Assembly: GCA_903863935.1 (NCBI GenBank)
Contig: CAIPDV010000029.1
Location: forward strand, 1 to 49,038
DNA length: 49,038 bases
Direction: 5' to 3'
Source: an uncultured Bacteroidota bacterium
GTDB lineage: Bacteria > Bacteroidota > Bacteroidia > JABEUT01
Part shown: positions 16,252 to 25,018 of the stretch, one piece after another
Layout of the letters: each line of letters starts with the position of its first letter
Numbering within the stretch: the first letter of the stretch is position 1
Position numbers and translations under genes: made by a program
Notes under the pieces: model-generated
The model's database searches: none
The model's input: the letters and a program-made list of their open reading frames with translations, nothing else
Told to the model about the DNA's origin: nothing

Positions 16252-18693
16252 TCAGGTCCCGAACTTCAATTCTTTCTGTTCGGTTTCGGCAAGAATTAAT
16301 TTAATCTGGGTGATGGCATATTCAAGCCTGTCGAGCGTTTCGAAATAAGGAAATCCAAAACGTAAAATGTGATATTCCTGATCTCCGATTTTATGGTTTT
16401 TTATGCATTTGATATGTACCTGCCGATGATCTAAAGCTTTATATAATGGATATGGGTCAAAACTCTTAAACCCAACACTGATAAACGGGGCGTTCAGGGT
16501 AGTATTTAAAAACACATAATCTGATTTCGAACCAACAAACGCATCTGCCAGCTTCTTTTGAAACCAGTTTGCGAGCATAGCTGATCGCTGGAAAACTTTA
16601 TTTTTCCCCACGCTCTTATATAGCTTTAAAGACTCCAGAACAGCCGGATAGAGCATAAAATCCTGCCCACCGGGAATACTTATTGATTCCAAATCGGAGT
16701 CATTGGATATTCCATGTCCACTCCAGTAAAGTGATTGTATCCAGTTCTTGAATTTATTCTTCATCCAAATCAATCCGCCACCATGCGGGCCAAATAACCA
16801 TTTGTGTGTACTACCAACCAAAACGTCTGCATCGCCAAAAGGCAGATCCATTATGCCGAGAGATTGAGCAACATCAATAATAACTTTACAATCGGGAGCA
16901 AATCTTTTAAAGAGTTTAGCCCATTCTTCCGAAGGTGTTTTACTACCCGTATCATAGTAAACATGAGAAAAAAATGCAATATTGGGTTTGATATCCTCTA
17001 TTTTCTTTTTAAGTAGTTCTTTATCTTCAAGCGTCTTGTCATTCAGATAATGAACTTCATATTCAGGCATATTTTCAAAACAGCCTATGCCGCCCTGATG
17101 CTCATGTTCGGTGGTTATAATTCTATACGGCCCTTTACCTTCACTATGCAATACACGTAACATAGATAATGCTAAATGGTTCAGCGTTTGCGAGGTACTG
17201 TGCACTACCATTGAATGATATCCGGGAGAATTCCATAACTCATTGCATAATGTCTGTATTTCCTCCTGGCATATTCTTCCATATTCATACAGCCCTAGCG
17301 GATGTGCGTCAATTTCATCTGACTTTGCAGTAAAAATACGGGCATGTTTTACAGCCTCAGAAGGGGTTCCAAGAGTTCCGGGATTTAAATTAATACGTCT
17401 TGAATGGAAATTCTCTTTCCTGAATTTAGCCCAATATGCCTCATTGGTAATCTTTTCTTCTCCCTTTTCATCTATTAATATTCTGGTTTCTCCCAGTACC
17501 TTTTCTTTCATTTTCTCATCGTGCGCCCAGTTAATAATAGGCGGGAACACATTAAGAGAAACCCGGTCTTTATTATTTGCAATTAGCTTAAGGGTTTCCC
17601 TTATAATATCTATAAATGGAGAATGAACAATTTTTTCATCCAGGTAATCGGTATGTATCCCAAATTCCAGTTTCTTGTCAGGCCGTTCCATCCGCGGATC
17701 AAAAGCATCGTGCTTAATGGTAACTTTATACCCTTCCTGAAGGGCGATAAACTTCACAGCCTCCGCCAGTTCATTTATTGAGAAATCTGTTACGGTAACG
17801 TGGTTTATTACACGATGTTCAGCCGCTTTTGGAGCATCATCTGCCAAATTAGCCAATGAATTAACCGAATCTTTCAGGCACATTAAACCGGTCCGTTGTT
17901 TACCGGTTCCATATACCGAAAGCGGGTAGCCTACAACCGCTTGCGCTAAAAAGCGATTAAGTACCGTTCCAAAAGCTTCATCATAATCCAAACGTGTGCA
18001 AAGTTCAGGATGCCCCATAATCTCTTCGGTTACATTACCGAAAATAGTGGATTGCATTACATCCGTTATTTTAAGCCCCCATTTACGGCAAGCCATTGCA
18101 ACGTAATTGGTGTCATTTATCTTAGATACATGGTAAATATCATCCGCCTCGCGGGGAAATGGCATGGGTTTACTTGCTTTTTTACCTTTATATTCAGGTT
18201 CAAAATATCCTTCTGCAATATCAATACCCGACTTAGAATACTCGCCAAATGAGCCCAATTTAATAACATGGGCATCAGGCACATGCCTTTTTACTGACCA
18301 TAGCAGACGCATATTACCGGCCTCATTATTAATAAGGGTGAACATGGCTTCTTCCTCTCCTTTCATTGAATATGGAGCTGAGCATTGCTGGGCCAAATGA
18401 TAAATAATACCTGGCTTTTCCCGCTCAATAACCTCGTCAAGTGAAGTGCTATTAACATCCATATTTATATATTGAATGTTGCTTAATCCATGTACCTTTT
18501 TAAATGCAATAATTCGTTCTTCGGGAGTGGCAATAGGAATAATAGAATCAGAACCCTGACTTTTAACCACATTCCGTCTCCATTGATTATCAACAATGAT
18601 TATGTTACTGCTTGGATGCTTTACAGCCAGCCTCATTGAGAGGGGCCAGCCGAAATATCCGTCACCGCCCAGTATAAGGAATGTTTTGTACAA
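16252..18693 (-). CDS. Fusion of a UDP-sulfoquinovose-synthase-like domain and a class V PLP-dependent domain
   Basis: An 813-residue fusion. Residues 1-395 resemble SQD1-type short-chain dehydrogenases: GGDGYFG at 9-15 for NAD, the CSAPYSM loop near 104-110, the YHVSK catalytic pair (Tyr187, Lys191), the GSFGEYS loop with Ser148 where SQD1 has Thr, and the LDYDEAFGTVLNRF block. Residues about 430-805 form a class V aminotransferase/cysteine-desulfurase-like domain: NPGTLGTPSEA, the TTEHEH loop, Asp607 in IIDVAQS, and PLP-binding Lys631 in STHKW. SQD1 joins sulfite to UDP-glucose. Some class V enzymes (CsdA type) release sulfite from cysteine sulfinate, so the second domain might supply sulfite. 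That is inference; a sugar or amino-acid transaminase or an epimerase is possible. The start seems to be TTG at 18693, and no sulfolipid glycosyltransferase is nearby. Confidence 0.82.
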   Translation of the reverse strand: MYKTFLILGGDGYFGWPLSMRLAVKHPSSNIIIVDNQWRRNVVKSQGSDSIIPIATPEERIIAFKKVHGLSNIQYINMDVNSTSLDEVIEREKPGIIYHLAQQCSAPYSMKGEEEAMFTLINNEAGNMRLLWSVKRHVPDAHVIKLGSFGEYSKSGIDIAEGYFEPEYKGKKASKPMPFPREADDIYHVSKINDTNYVAMACRKWGLKITDVMQSTIFGNVTEEIMGHPELCTRLDYDEAFGTVLNRFLAQAVVGYPLSVYGTGKQRTGLMCLKDSVNSLANLADDAPKAAEHRVINHVTVTDFSINELAEAVKFIALQEGYKVTIKHDAFDPRMERPDKKLEFGIHTDYLDEKIVHSPFIDIIRETLKLIANNKDRVSLNVFPPIINWAHDEKMKEKVLGETRILIDEKGEEKITNEAYWAKFRKENFHSRRINLNPGTLGTPSEAVKHARIFTAKSDEIDAHPLGLYEYGRICQEEIQTLCNELWNSPGYHSMVVHSTSQTLNHLALSMLRVLHSEGKGPYRIITTEHEHQGGIGCFENMPEYEVHYLNDKTLEDKELLKKKIEDIKPNIAFFSHVYYDTGSKTPSEEWAKLFKRFAPDCKVIIDVAQSLGIMDLPFGDADVLVGSTHKWLFGPHGGGLIWMKNKFKNWIQSLYWSGHGISNDSDLESISIPGGQDFMLYPAVLESLKLYKSVGKNKVFQRSAMLANWFQKKLADAFVGSKSDYVFLNTTLNAPFISVGFKSFDPYPLYKALDHRQVHIKCIKNHKIGDQEYHILRFGFPYFETLDRLEYAITQIKLILAETEQKELKFGT

Positions 18694-18718
18694 TTATTTT
18701 ATAAATAATAGGTTTTCA

Positions 18719-18743
18719 AGCGTAAAACTACAGTTTTTACGCT
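18719..18743. promoter_or_regulatory. Inverted repeat upstream of the fusion gene
   Basis: AGCGTAAAA and TTTTACGCT (9 bp) face each other across a 7-base centre. The repeat sits about 26-50 bases before the start of the minus-strand fusion gene. It could be an operator or a leader hairpin. The rest of 18694-18877 is AT-rich with nothing else recognised. Confidence 0.35.
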
Positions 18744-18877
18744 AATAACATAAAAAAGTTCCAAATATTTTACTTTTTCGGAGATTAAGCTCTTTTATAT
18801 ATCACAAATAAGGGGGCCTGTTTAATATGTTATTGTCAAACGTCCTTCATCCAAACCTATTTATTATTTTATTTTCA

Positions 18878-18903
18878 ATAATTACTGAAAGTTCAGAAAT
18901 TAT
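18878..18903. promoter_or_regulatory. Operator-like palindrome in the gbsR promoter
   Basis: ATAATTACTGAA and TTCAGAAATTAT form 12-base arms with one mismatch and a 2-base centre. The palindrome ends three bases before the -7 box at 18907, where a dimeric repressor would block RNA polymerase. The adjacent GbsR-type gene is the obvious candidate to bind it. Confidence 0.55.
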
Positions 18904-18906
18904 ATA

Positions 18907-18914
18907 TATCTTTG
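18907..18914 (+). promoter_or_regulatory. -7 box (TATCTTTG) of the gbsR operon
   Basis: An exact TAnnTTTG match only four bases before the ATG at 18919. The transcript is probably leaderless or nearly so. Confidence 0.55.
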
Positions 18915-18918
18915 TGCC

Positions 18919-19422
18919 ATGAAATACAAAGAAGCAAAACAACAATTCATCCAAACCTGGGGAAAACTAGGCAGTGAGTGGGGCATTAACCGGACTATGG
19001 CACAAGTACATGCGCTTTTATTAATTGCGCCGAAACCCTTATCCACCGATGATATTATGGAAGAACTCCAAATTTCCCGTGGCAATGCCAACATGAATCT
19101 GCGGGAACTTATCAACTGGACCTTGGTATCCAAAGAACTGGTTCCGGGCAACCGCATGGAGTATTTTGTAGCCGAAAAAAATATTTGGGAAGTTGCCCGC
19201 CGTATTGCAAGCGAGCGTAAGAAAAGGGAAATTGAGCCCGCAAAACAAGCCCTGCTTAAATTGAAAGAAACCGAAGGGGACAAAAAAAATGAAGAAGTGA
19301 AAGAGTTCATAAAGATGATGACGCAACTGAGCAACTTTGTAAATAAGATGGATAAAACCGTTGAAACGATGATGAAAGCAGAAGAGAACTGGTTCTTCGG
19401 AACACTCTTTAAAATGATGTAA
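18919..19422 (+). CDS. GbsR/MarR-like transcriptional regulator
   Basis: A 167-residue winged-helix DNA-binding protein of the GbsR-type MarR group. The start (MKYKEAKQQFIQTWGKLGSEWG) and INRTMAQVHALLLI block are typical. The recognition helix lies near DDIMEELQISRGNANMNLREL (about 35-57). The C-terminal half is a charged helix suited to dimerisation. A palindrome at 18878-18903 next to the promoter suggests autoregulation. The DCC-type membrane protein gene starts two bases after its stop and a TIGR01777 epimerase follows, so these are the likely targets. Confidence 0.88.
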   Translation: MKYKEAKQQFIQTWGKLGSEWGINRTMAQVHALLLIAPKPLSTDDIMEELQISRGNANMNLRELINWTLVSKELVPGNRMEYFVAEKNIWEVARRIASERKKREIEPAKQALLKLKETEGDKKNEEVKEFIKMMTQLSNFVNKMDKTVETMMKAEENWFFGTLFKMM

Positions 19423-19423
19423 A

Positions 19424-20236
19424 ATGAAAACGCTCAAAAACTATACGCTGGTTTTCGACAATGCATGCCCCATGTGCACAGTATACAGCAAGGCCTTTGT
19501 AAAGGCAAAAATGCTGGATGAAAGCGGAAGAAAATCGTATCAGCAAATGAGTAATGAGATTTCATCTTCGATTGATACGGACAGGGCTAAAAATGAAATT
19601 GCCTTAGTGAATACTCAAACGGGAGAAGTTTTTTATGGCATCGACAGCATATTCAAAATCCTTGCAAATGCATTCCCCATTTTTGGCCCACTATTTAATT
19701 TCCAACCATTTAAATGGTTAATGAAAAAGGTGTATTCATTTATTGCTTACAATCGTAAAGTAATTGTTCCGGGAAATGATAAAAACGATACTTGTGTGCC
19801 AGATGTTAATCTTACATACCGCTGGGCTTACATCCTTATTGCTTGGCTTTTAACTTCCCTTATTCTAACTCATTATTCATACCACCTCATTGGATTAGTG
19901 CCTCCCACCAAGTTCTTCCGGGAGTTCATTATTTGCGGGGGACAAATTATTTTTCAGTCCGGTGTAATTTTTCTCCTTGCCAAAAATAAAATCCTCGACT
20001 ATCTGGGAAATATGATGACTATTTCTTTTGCCGGAGCTTTGCTTTTGGTATTGTTTTTATTTATTGGAAAAATATTCGGGTTCCGTAATCCTTATTTATA
20101 TGCAGGGGTCTTTATGTCGGTTGCTGGGTTGATGTTGCTTGAACATTTCCGAAGAGTAAAACTTTTAGGCATTCATTGGAGTGCCTCAGCCGGATGGGTT
20201 ATTTATCGTTTAATTGTTTTGTGGATTATACTATAG
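19424..20236 (+). CDS. DCC-type thiol-disulfide domain fused to a membrane domain
   Basis: A 270-residue protein. The N-terminal domain resembles DUF393/DCC thioredoxin-like proteins, with the redox pair Cys15-Pro-Met-Cys18 in FDNACPMC and the later QTGEVFYGIDSIFKIL segment. From about residue 125 there are four to five membrane helices. Placement between a GbsR-type regulator (one-base gap) and a TIGR01777 epimerase (four-base gap) indicates an operon. The DCC plus TIGR01777 pairing is common in Bacteroidota, but the pathway is unknown. Confidence 0.75.
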   Translation: MKTLKNYTLVFDNACPMCTVYSKAFVKAKMLDESGRKSYQQMSNEISSSIDTDRAKNEIALVNTQTGEVFYGIDSIFKILANAFPIFGPLFNFQPFKWLMKKVYSFIAYNRKVIVPGNDKNDTCVPDVNLTYRWAYILIAWLLTSLILTHYSYHLIGLVPPTKFFREFIICGGQIIFQSGVIFLLAKNKILDYLGNMMTISFAGALLLVLFLFIGKIFGFRNPYLYAGVFMSVAGLMLLEHFRRVKLLGIHWSASAGWVIYRLIVLWIIL

Positions 20237-20240
20237 CATT

Positions 20241-21173
20241 ATGAAAAAATATTCGAAAATAGTTTTGGCAGGTGGCAGCGGCCAGATAGGAACTGCACTG
20301 GTTGAATATTATAAAGACATCGCACAAAGTATTGTAATTCTTAGTCGTGCACCGGAAAAACACGAGGGAAATATTCACACGTTAACTTGGGATGGTAAAA
20401 CACTTGGGTCTTGGGCAAAAGAATTGGACGGTGCAGATATGTTGATTAATCTTGCAGGAAAAAATGTTAATTGTCGCTATAATAAAAAAAATTGCGAAGA
20501 GATAATTAACTCGCGGGTTAATTCAATTAATGTTTTAACGGATGCCATTAAACTTTGTAAAACTCAACCAAAACTTTATATCCAATCTGCATCAGCTACG
20601 ATATACCGCCATGCGGAAGACAGACCAATGACTGAAGAGAATGGAGAAATTGGAGAAGGTTTCTCAGTTGGGGTTTGCAAAATATGGGAGAGCACCTTTT
20701 GGGAGCAAACAAAACAATTCACACAAATGCGAAAAGCTGTTTTGCGCATCAGTTTAGTATTCGGGCCGAAGGAAGGAGTATTTCCACGGCTGAAGAATTT
20801 GGTAAAGTTTGGGTTAGGTGGAAAACAAGGTAACGGCAAACAAATGGTGAGTTGGATCCATGAAAAAGATGTAGCCGGTATTGTAGATTGGATTGCAACA
20901 CATCCGGAAATTGAAGGAACATTTAATTGCACTTCGCCAACACCTGTAAATAATAAGGCGATGATGCAGATCATTCGAAAGGCCTGTGGAATGCCAATCG
21001 GCTTGCCTGCTCCTACCCTACTTTTGGAAGCTGGAGCCATTTTAATAGGAACCGAAACCGAACTGATTTTAAAAAGCAGGTGGGTTTTGCCGGACAAGAT
21101 TCTTAAAACCGGATATCAGTTTTTGTTTCCTGAAATGAAAACGGCTGTGGCAGAAATCATATCCGGGAAATAA
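20241..21173 (+). CDS. TIGR01777 family NAD-dependent epimerase/dehydratase
   Basis: A 310-residue extended short-chain dehydrogenase. The Rossmann motif GGSGQIG sits at about 11-17, and the NLAGKNV and SASATIYR segments typical of TIGR01777 follow. The C-terminal DUF1731 part starts around FNCTSPTPVNNKAMMQ. The substrate is unknown. The frame opens at 20214 but overlaps the preceding gene; the ATG at 20241, four bases after that stop, is the natural start. It is the last gene of the gbsR operon. Confidence 0.88.
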   Translation: MKKYSKIVLAGGSGQIGTALVEYYKDIAQSIVILSRAPEKHEGNIHTLTWDGKTLGSWAKELDGADMLINLAGKNVNCRYNKKNCEEIINSRVNSINVLTDAIKLCKTQPKLYIQSASATIYRHAEDRPMTEENGEIGEGFSVGVCKIWESTFWEQTKQFTQMRKAVLRISLVFGPKEGVFPRLKNLVKFGLGGKQGNGKQMVSWIHEKDVAGIVDWIATHPEIEGTFNCTSPTPVNNKAMMQIIRKACGMPIGLPAPTLLLEAGAILIGTETELILKSRWVLPDKILKTGYQFLFPEMKTAVAEIISGK

Positions 21174-21481
21174 AAACCAGCATTCTATTTTTTGGGCATT
21201 CCAAGTTGAAGGGTGAATGCTTATGGTTTACTTCCTGAAAATTCTGTGACTTTTATCTCACAAATATATCTTTTTATAAATTAATTTTTACCTTGAAATT
21301 GAAAATTCAAATTGAAATTTATTTTTCATAAACGCCTGTATTACTTAACCATACAGAGACATCTTTCTGGTATTGGGGATTGCTTTTTCAAAGCATGATA
21401 AAACTCAAATTATTCTGTGACTAATGTCATAACCGCTCTTTTACATAGGCTGTTTATTTGCATTATCAAATTTAAACACCA
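21174..21481. other. Intergenic region upstream of the oxidase operon
   Basis: About 300 bases without a gene. It contains a loose TGTGA-N8-TCACA dyad at 21245-21262, an AT-rich stretch of TTGAAATTGAAAA-type direct and inverted repeats around 21292-21322, and near its end the Crp-like site and -7 box for coxB. Confidence 0.5.
21416..21431 (+). promoter_or_regulatory. Crp-like binding site upstream of coxB
   Basis: TGTGACTAATGTCATA is a dyad of TGTGAC and GTCATA around four bases. Its centre lies 33 bp before the centre of a -7-like TTTATTTG (21453-21460), matching class II activator placement. The same motif occurs at five other promoters in the window. Confidence 0.7.
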
Positions 21482-22186
21482 ATGACAATATTCCCGGAAA
21501 ACGTCAGCACGTATGGACAAGAAATAGACAATCTGTTTTGGTTGATTCTTGTTTTTGCAGCCATAGCTTTTTTTATAAGCTTGTTTGTTTTGCTCTATCC
21601 ATTGATAAAGTACAGTTCAAAAAATGGTAAGCGAGCGGAGTATATAACGGGTGAAAAAAGAAAGCATTACAAATGGATAACCTATGCCTTGGTAGCACTT
21701 TTACTAAGTGACTTTGTAATATTATATGTAGAACATGACACTTGGGGAAACATTGAAAGTGTTCCTGCTATTTCAAAAAATGATGTTCATGTTGGTATTA
21801 TTGCCCGCCAGTGGAACTGGATATTTGTTTACCCCGGACCTGATGGGGTTTTAGGAACCCGTGATGACGTGGTTATTGATAGCATGAACAGTTCATTGCA
21901 TGTACCTATAAATGCTAATGTTATTTTCGAATTACGTTCTACCGATGTTATTCATAGTTTCTTTCTTGCTAATGCAAGATTGAAACAAGATGCACTACCG
22001 GGCAGAACCGTAATGCGCTGGTTCAATATTACAAAACCGGGCAAGTATGACATTTCGTGCACCCAGATATGTGGAATACTCCATTCTAAAATGAGAAACT
22101 ATGTTTTGGCTGAAACACCGGAGCAATACAAGCATTTTACCGATTCATTATATAATGCGAATAAAGTAGTAACGTCAAGTAAATAA
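21482..22186 (+). CDS. coxB: Cytochrome c oxidase subunit II
   Basis: A 234-residue membrane-anchored subunit with two N-terminal helices (about 17-42 and 65-83) and a periplasmic cupredoxin domain. The CuA ligands are visible: His158, Cys193, Cys197, His201 and Met204 in the block ISCTQICGILHSKM. Gln-Ile replaces the more common Glu-Tyr or Glu-Leu between the cysteines. The WNWIFVYPGPDG segment carries the aromatic entry residues. There is no C-terminal cytochrome c domain. It leads an operon II-I-III-IV-III-ctaB and has a Crp-like site upstream. Confidence 0.95.
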   Translation: MTIFPENVSTYGQEIDNLFWLILVFAAIAFFISLFVLLYPLIKYSSKNGKRAEYITGEKRKHYKWITYALVALLLSDFVILYVEHDTWGNIESVPAISKNDVHVGIIARQWNWIFVYPGPDGVLGTRDDVVIDSMNSSLHVPINANVIFELRSTDVIHSFFLANARLKQDALPGRTVMRWFNITKPGKYDISCTQICGILHSKMRNYVLAETPEQYKHFTDSLYNANKVVTSSK

Positions 22187-22213
22187 ATATTCAAGAATAA
22201 ATTATTAAGCAAC

Positions 22214-23911
22214 ATGGAAAACCTTCATCAAAATAAAAGTTTCTGGAGCAAGTATGTTTTCTCCACCGACCATAAAACAATCGGTACCCAATACATGATT
22301 ATGGGCATGATTATGGCTGGAGTAGGCGGTTATCTTGCGTATGTATTCAGGTATAATTTGGCATTCCCCGGTAAGAGTATCCCATTTTATGGAATGCTTG
22401 GTCCGCAGGCATACAACGCTTTTGTTACCATTCACGGAATGATCATGGTGTTTTGGGTTGGTATGCCGGTGCTGCTATCAGCATTGGGAAATTATCTTAT
22501 TCCAATAATGATAGGCTCGGATGATATGGCATTCCCTACTGTAAATATGCTTTCCTTTTGGATATTTGCCGTGAGTGCATTAGTGCTGATTGCTTCTTTC
22601 TTTGTTCCGGGCGGTGCTTTTGGCGGCGGCTGGACCATGTATCCTCCCTTTTCAGCACAAGGTTATGTAAATCACAATCCAAATTTCTTTACTGCGCTTT
22701 TCTCAGGCACCAGCCTGTTAATTTTAGCTGTTGCACTTGAACTGGTAGCTATGTTAATGGGTGGTATCAACTTCCTTGTAACAACGATAAATAAACGCGC
22801 AAAAGGAATGACCCCATGGAGAATTCCGGTTATTATTTGGTTTATAAATATTGCCGCGGTAATATTTATGTTCTCAGTAGGCCCATTGGTGGCAGGAGCA
22901 TTCATGTTATTGTTTGATAATGTTCTCGGCACGGGGTTTTATGATCCGCACCGCGGAGGCGACCCGATGCTTTGGGAACACTTATTCTGGTTTTTTGGCC
23001 ATCCTGAAGTATATGTATTGTTATTACCATCACTCGGAGTATTGGCTGAAATCGTTCCGGTATTCTCAAGGAAACCTTTGTTTGCTTATAAAACAGTAAT
23101 ATATCTTGCGCTATTATCTGCATTCTTATCTGTTTTAGTTTGGGCTCACCACCAGTTTGTAGCAGGTATAGATCCACGTATGGCTACCTTCTTCAGTATT
23201 GGTACCATATTAATATCAATTCCATTTGCCGGCATCTTCCTATCCTATATGGCAACCCTTTGGGGTGGTTCAATCCGGATGAAATTACCAATGTTGTGGG
23301 CTATCGGATTTATTGGGTTATTCCTAGTAGGTGGTTTAACCGGGTTGTTCCTGGGTTCAAACACCTTCGATATTTATGCACATGATACGTACTTTGTAGT
23401 TGCCCACTTCCACTATACTTTGTTTCCCGATATTTTCTTCGGCTTCTTTGCTGCATTCTATTATTGGTTTCCGAAATTCACAGGTAAAGAACTTAATGCA
23501 AAGCTTGGCAAATGGCATTTCTGGCTGACTTTTATTTTCTTCAACGGAGTATTCTTCCTGCTATTCTTCAATGGACTGGCAGGACAACACAGAAGAATAA
23601 ATGATTACTCTTCATTCAGCCTTATTTCGAGAGAGCCTTATCAAACCTTTGAACAGATAGCAACCGTCTGCGCAATTGGCCTGATGTTATCACAATTTAT
23701 TTTCCTGTATAATTTCATTACCAGCTTCAGGAAAGGTAAAAAGGCAGTTAAAAACCCATGGGAATCTACTACACTTGAATGGCAGTCTGACTCCCCGCCT
23801 CCGCATGGAAACTTCAATCCGTATCCTGAAGTGCACAGAGGTGCTTATGACTATAGTCTCCCGGAAGCAAAAGAAGACTTTACTCCTCAAAATGTACCCA
23901 ACGTTAATTAA
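22214..23911 (+). CDS. ctaD: Cytochrome c oxidase subunit I
   Basis: A 565-residue, about 12-helix catalytic subunit of a heme-copper oxidase. The metal ligands are in place: the heme a His in TIHGMIMVFW, the CuB His and cross-linked Tyr in GHPEVYVLLLPSLG, the CuB pair in WAHHQF, and both heme axial ligands in VAHFHYTL. The full length and these blocks fit an A-type oxidase that reduces O2 and pumps protons. The C-terminal tail is soluble and rich in Pro and Asn. It starts 27 bases after coxB. Confidence 0.97.
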   Translation: MENLHQNKSFWSKYVFSTDHKTIGTQYMIMGMIMAGVGGYLAYVFRYNLAFPGKSIPFYGMLGPQAYNAFVTIHGMIMVFWVGMPVLLSALGNYLIPIMIGSDDMAFPTVNMLSFWIFAVSALVLIASFFVPGGAFGGGWTMYPPFSAQGYVNHNPNFFTALFSGTSLLILAVALELVAMLMGGINFLVTTINKRAKGMTPWRIPVIIWFINIAAVIFMFSVGPLVAGAFMLLFDNVLGTGFYDPHRGGDPMLWEHLFWFFGHPEVYVLLLPSLGVLAEIVPVFSRKPLFAYKTVIYLALLSAFLSVLVWAHHQFVAGIDPRMATFFSIGTILISIPFAGIFLSYMATLWGGSIRMKLPMLWAIGFIGLFLVGGLTGLFLGSNTFDIYAHDTYFVVAHFHYTLFPDIFFGFFAAFYYWFPKFTGKELNAKLGKWHFWLTFIFFNGVFFLLFFNGLAGQHRRINDYSSFSLISREPYQTFEQIATVCAIGLMLSQFIFLYNFITSFRKGKKAVKNPWESTTLEWQSDSPPPHGNFNPYPEVHRGAYDYSLPEAKEDFTPQNVPNVN

Positions 23912-23944
23912 CAACCAATTACGAAACTTAATAACAGAAAGAAA

Positions 23945-24553
23945 ATGGAAACACAACAAAATCACCTTACCATTCCAATCATAAAAATCCCTCAGGGAAG
24001 GCTTGGAATGTGGGTTTTGATAGCCGGTGAATTAGTGATCTTCGGAGGATTAATTTGCTTTTACTTGCTTAACCGTATTCGTTATCCGCATTGGGGCGAT
24101 ATGGCGGCACACACCAATACCTTTATTGGAGCACTTAATACAGTAGTATTGCTGGTGAGCAGTTACACAGTTGTACGAGCACATCAGGCTGCCTTAAAAA
24201 TGGATGTAGCTAAAGTACGTTTGTGGTTAAGCTGCACCCTCCTTGGAGGTATTTTGTTCCTGGTAGATAAAAGTATTGAATACGCACATGAAATTTCTGA
24301 AGGCTTCACATTCACCAGCCCTAAACTGGTTGCAGCCGGAGACCATGTTGGTTCTCTTTTCTGGTCTTATTATTATATCATGACTGGTTTGCACGGTGCG
24401 CACGTTTTGGCGGGAATGACTGTAATGCTTATCATTCTTATACAAACACGAAAAGGTAAAAATATGCACCGTGTAGAATTAGCCGGTATGTATTGGCACA
24501 TGGTAGACTTGATCTGGATTTTCTTGTTCCCTCTCCTTTATATCGCAAAATAA
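23945..24553 (+). CDS. ctaE: Cytochrome c oxidase subunit III (first copy)
   Basis: A 202-residue protein with five predicted helices. The subunit III blocks are present: GMWVLIAGELVIFGGL near the start, MTGLHGAHVLAGM in the middle, and YWHMVDLIWIFLFPLLYI at the end. It lies 33 bases after ctaD. A second subunit III-like gene follows after the subunit IV gene. Confidence 0.92.
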   Translation: METQQNHLTIPIIKIPQGRLGMWVLIAGELVIFGGLICFYLLNRIRYPHWGDMAAHTNTFIGALNTVVLLVSSYTVVRAHQAALKMDVAKVRLWLSCTLLGGILFLVDKSIEYAHEISEGFTFTSPKLVAAGDHVGSLFWSYYYIMTGLHGAHVLAGMTVMLIILIQTRKGKNMHRVELAGMYWHMVDLIWIFLFPLLYIAK

Positions 24554-24576
24554 TAATTTCTTAAAAACTAAAAATT

Positions 24577-24993
24577 ATGGCAACAACAATTTTATCACCC
24601 GGCATTCAAGTTGGACTTGAAGATTCTCATGGACCTGGCAACTTTGAACCAATTCACCATAGTCCTGATCACGACAATGTAGTATTTGCCGATCCGGCAA
24701 CCAACTACCATGGTCACCCGCATTACGGACGTATTTTGATTACACTACTGGCCCTGTTGGCAGTTAGTTTAACCGTAGGATATGTATTTTCACCTGCATT
24801 GGCTATCGTACTTATTTTCGCCACAGCCGCCTGGAAGGTAGCTATTGTGATGCGAAATTTCATGCATGTAAAATATGAGCCGCTGTTTATTTTCATAGCA
24901 ATTGCTGCTGTGTTGCTTATCATTTATGCTTTCTTTTTTGGAGTATATCCTGATATCACCGCAGTTCCACGTGATGTAACTTTTCCCCGTTAA
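24577..24993 (+). CDS. Cytochrome c oxidase subunit IV
   Basis: A 138-residue protein with a His-rich soluble head (HHSPDHDN, NYHGHPHYG) and three helices. The block AAWKVAIVMRNFMHVKYEP is the hallmark of the bacterial caa3-type subunit IV, and an acidic or His head is usual in Bacteroidota. It lies between the two subunit III genes. Confidence 0.88.
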   Translation: MATTILSPGIQVGLEDSHGPGNFEPIHHSPDHDNVVFADPATNYHGHPHYGRILITLLALLAVSLTVGYVFSPALAIVLIFATAAWKVAIVMRNFMHVKYEPLFIFIAIAAVLLIIYAFFFGVYPDITAVPRDVTFPR

Positions 24994-25018
24994 TCTGTAA
25001 TCTTTAACTATCCACCCC

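Noticed and set aside
21245-21262. TGTGA-N8-TCACA dyad far upstream of coxB
   Set aside because: The spacing between half-sites is two bases longer than in E. coli CRP sites and unlike the other sites here, and it is more than 200 bases from coxB.
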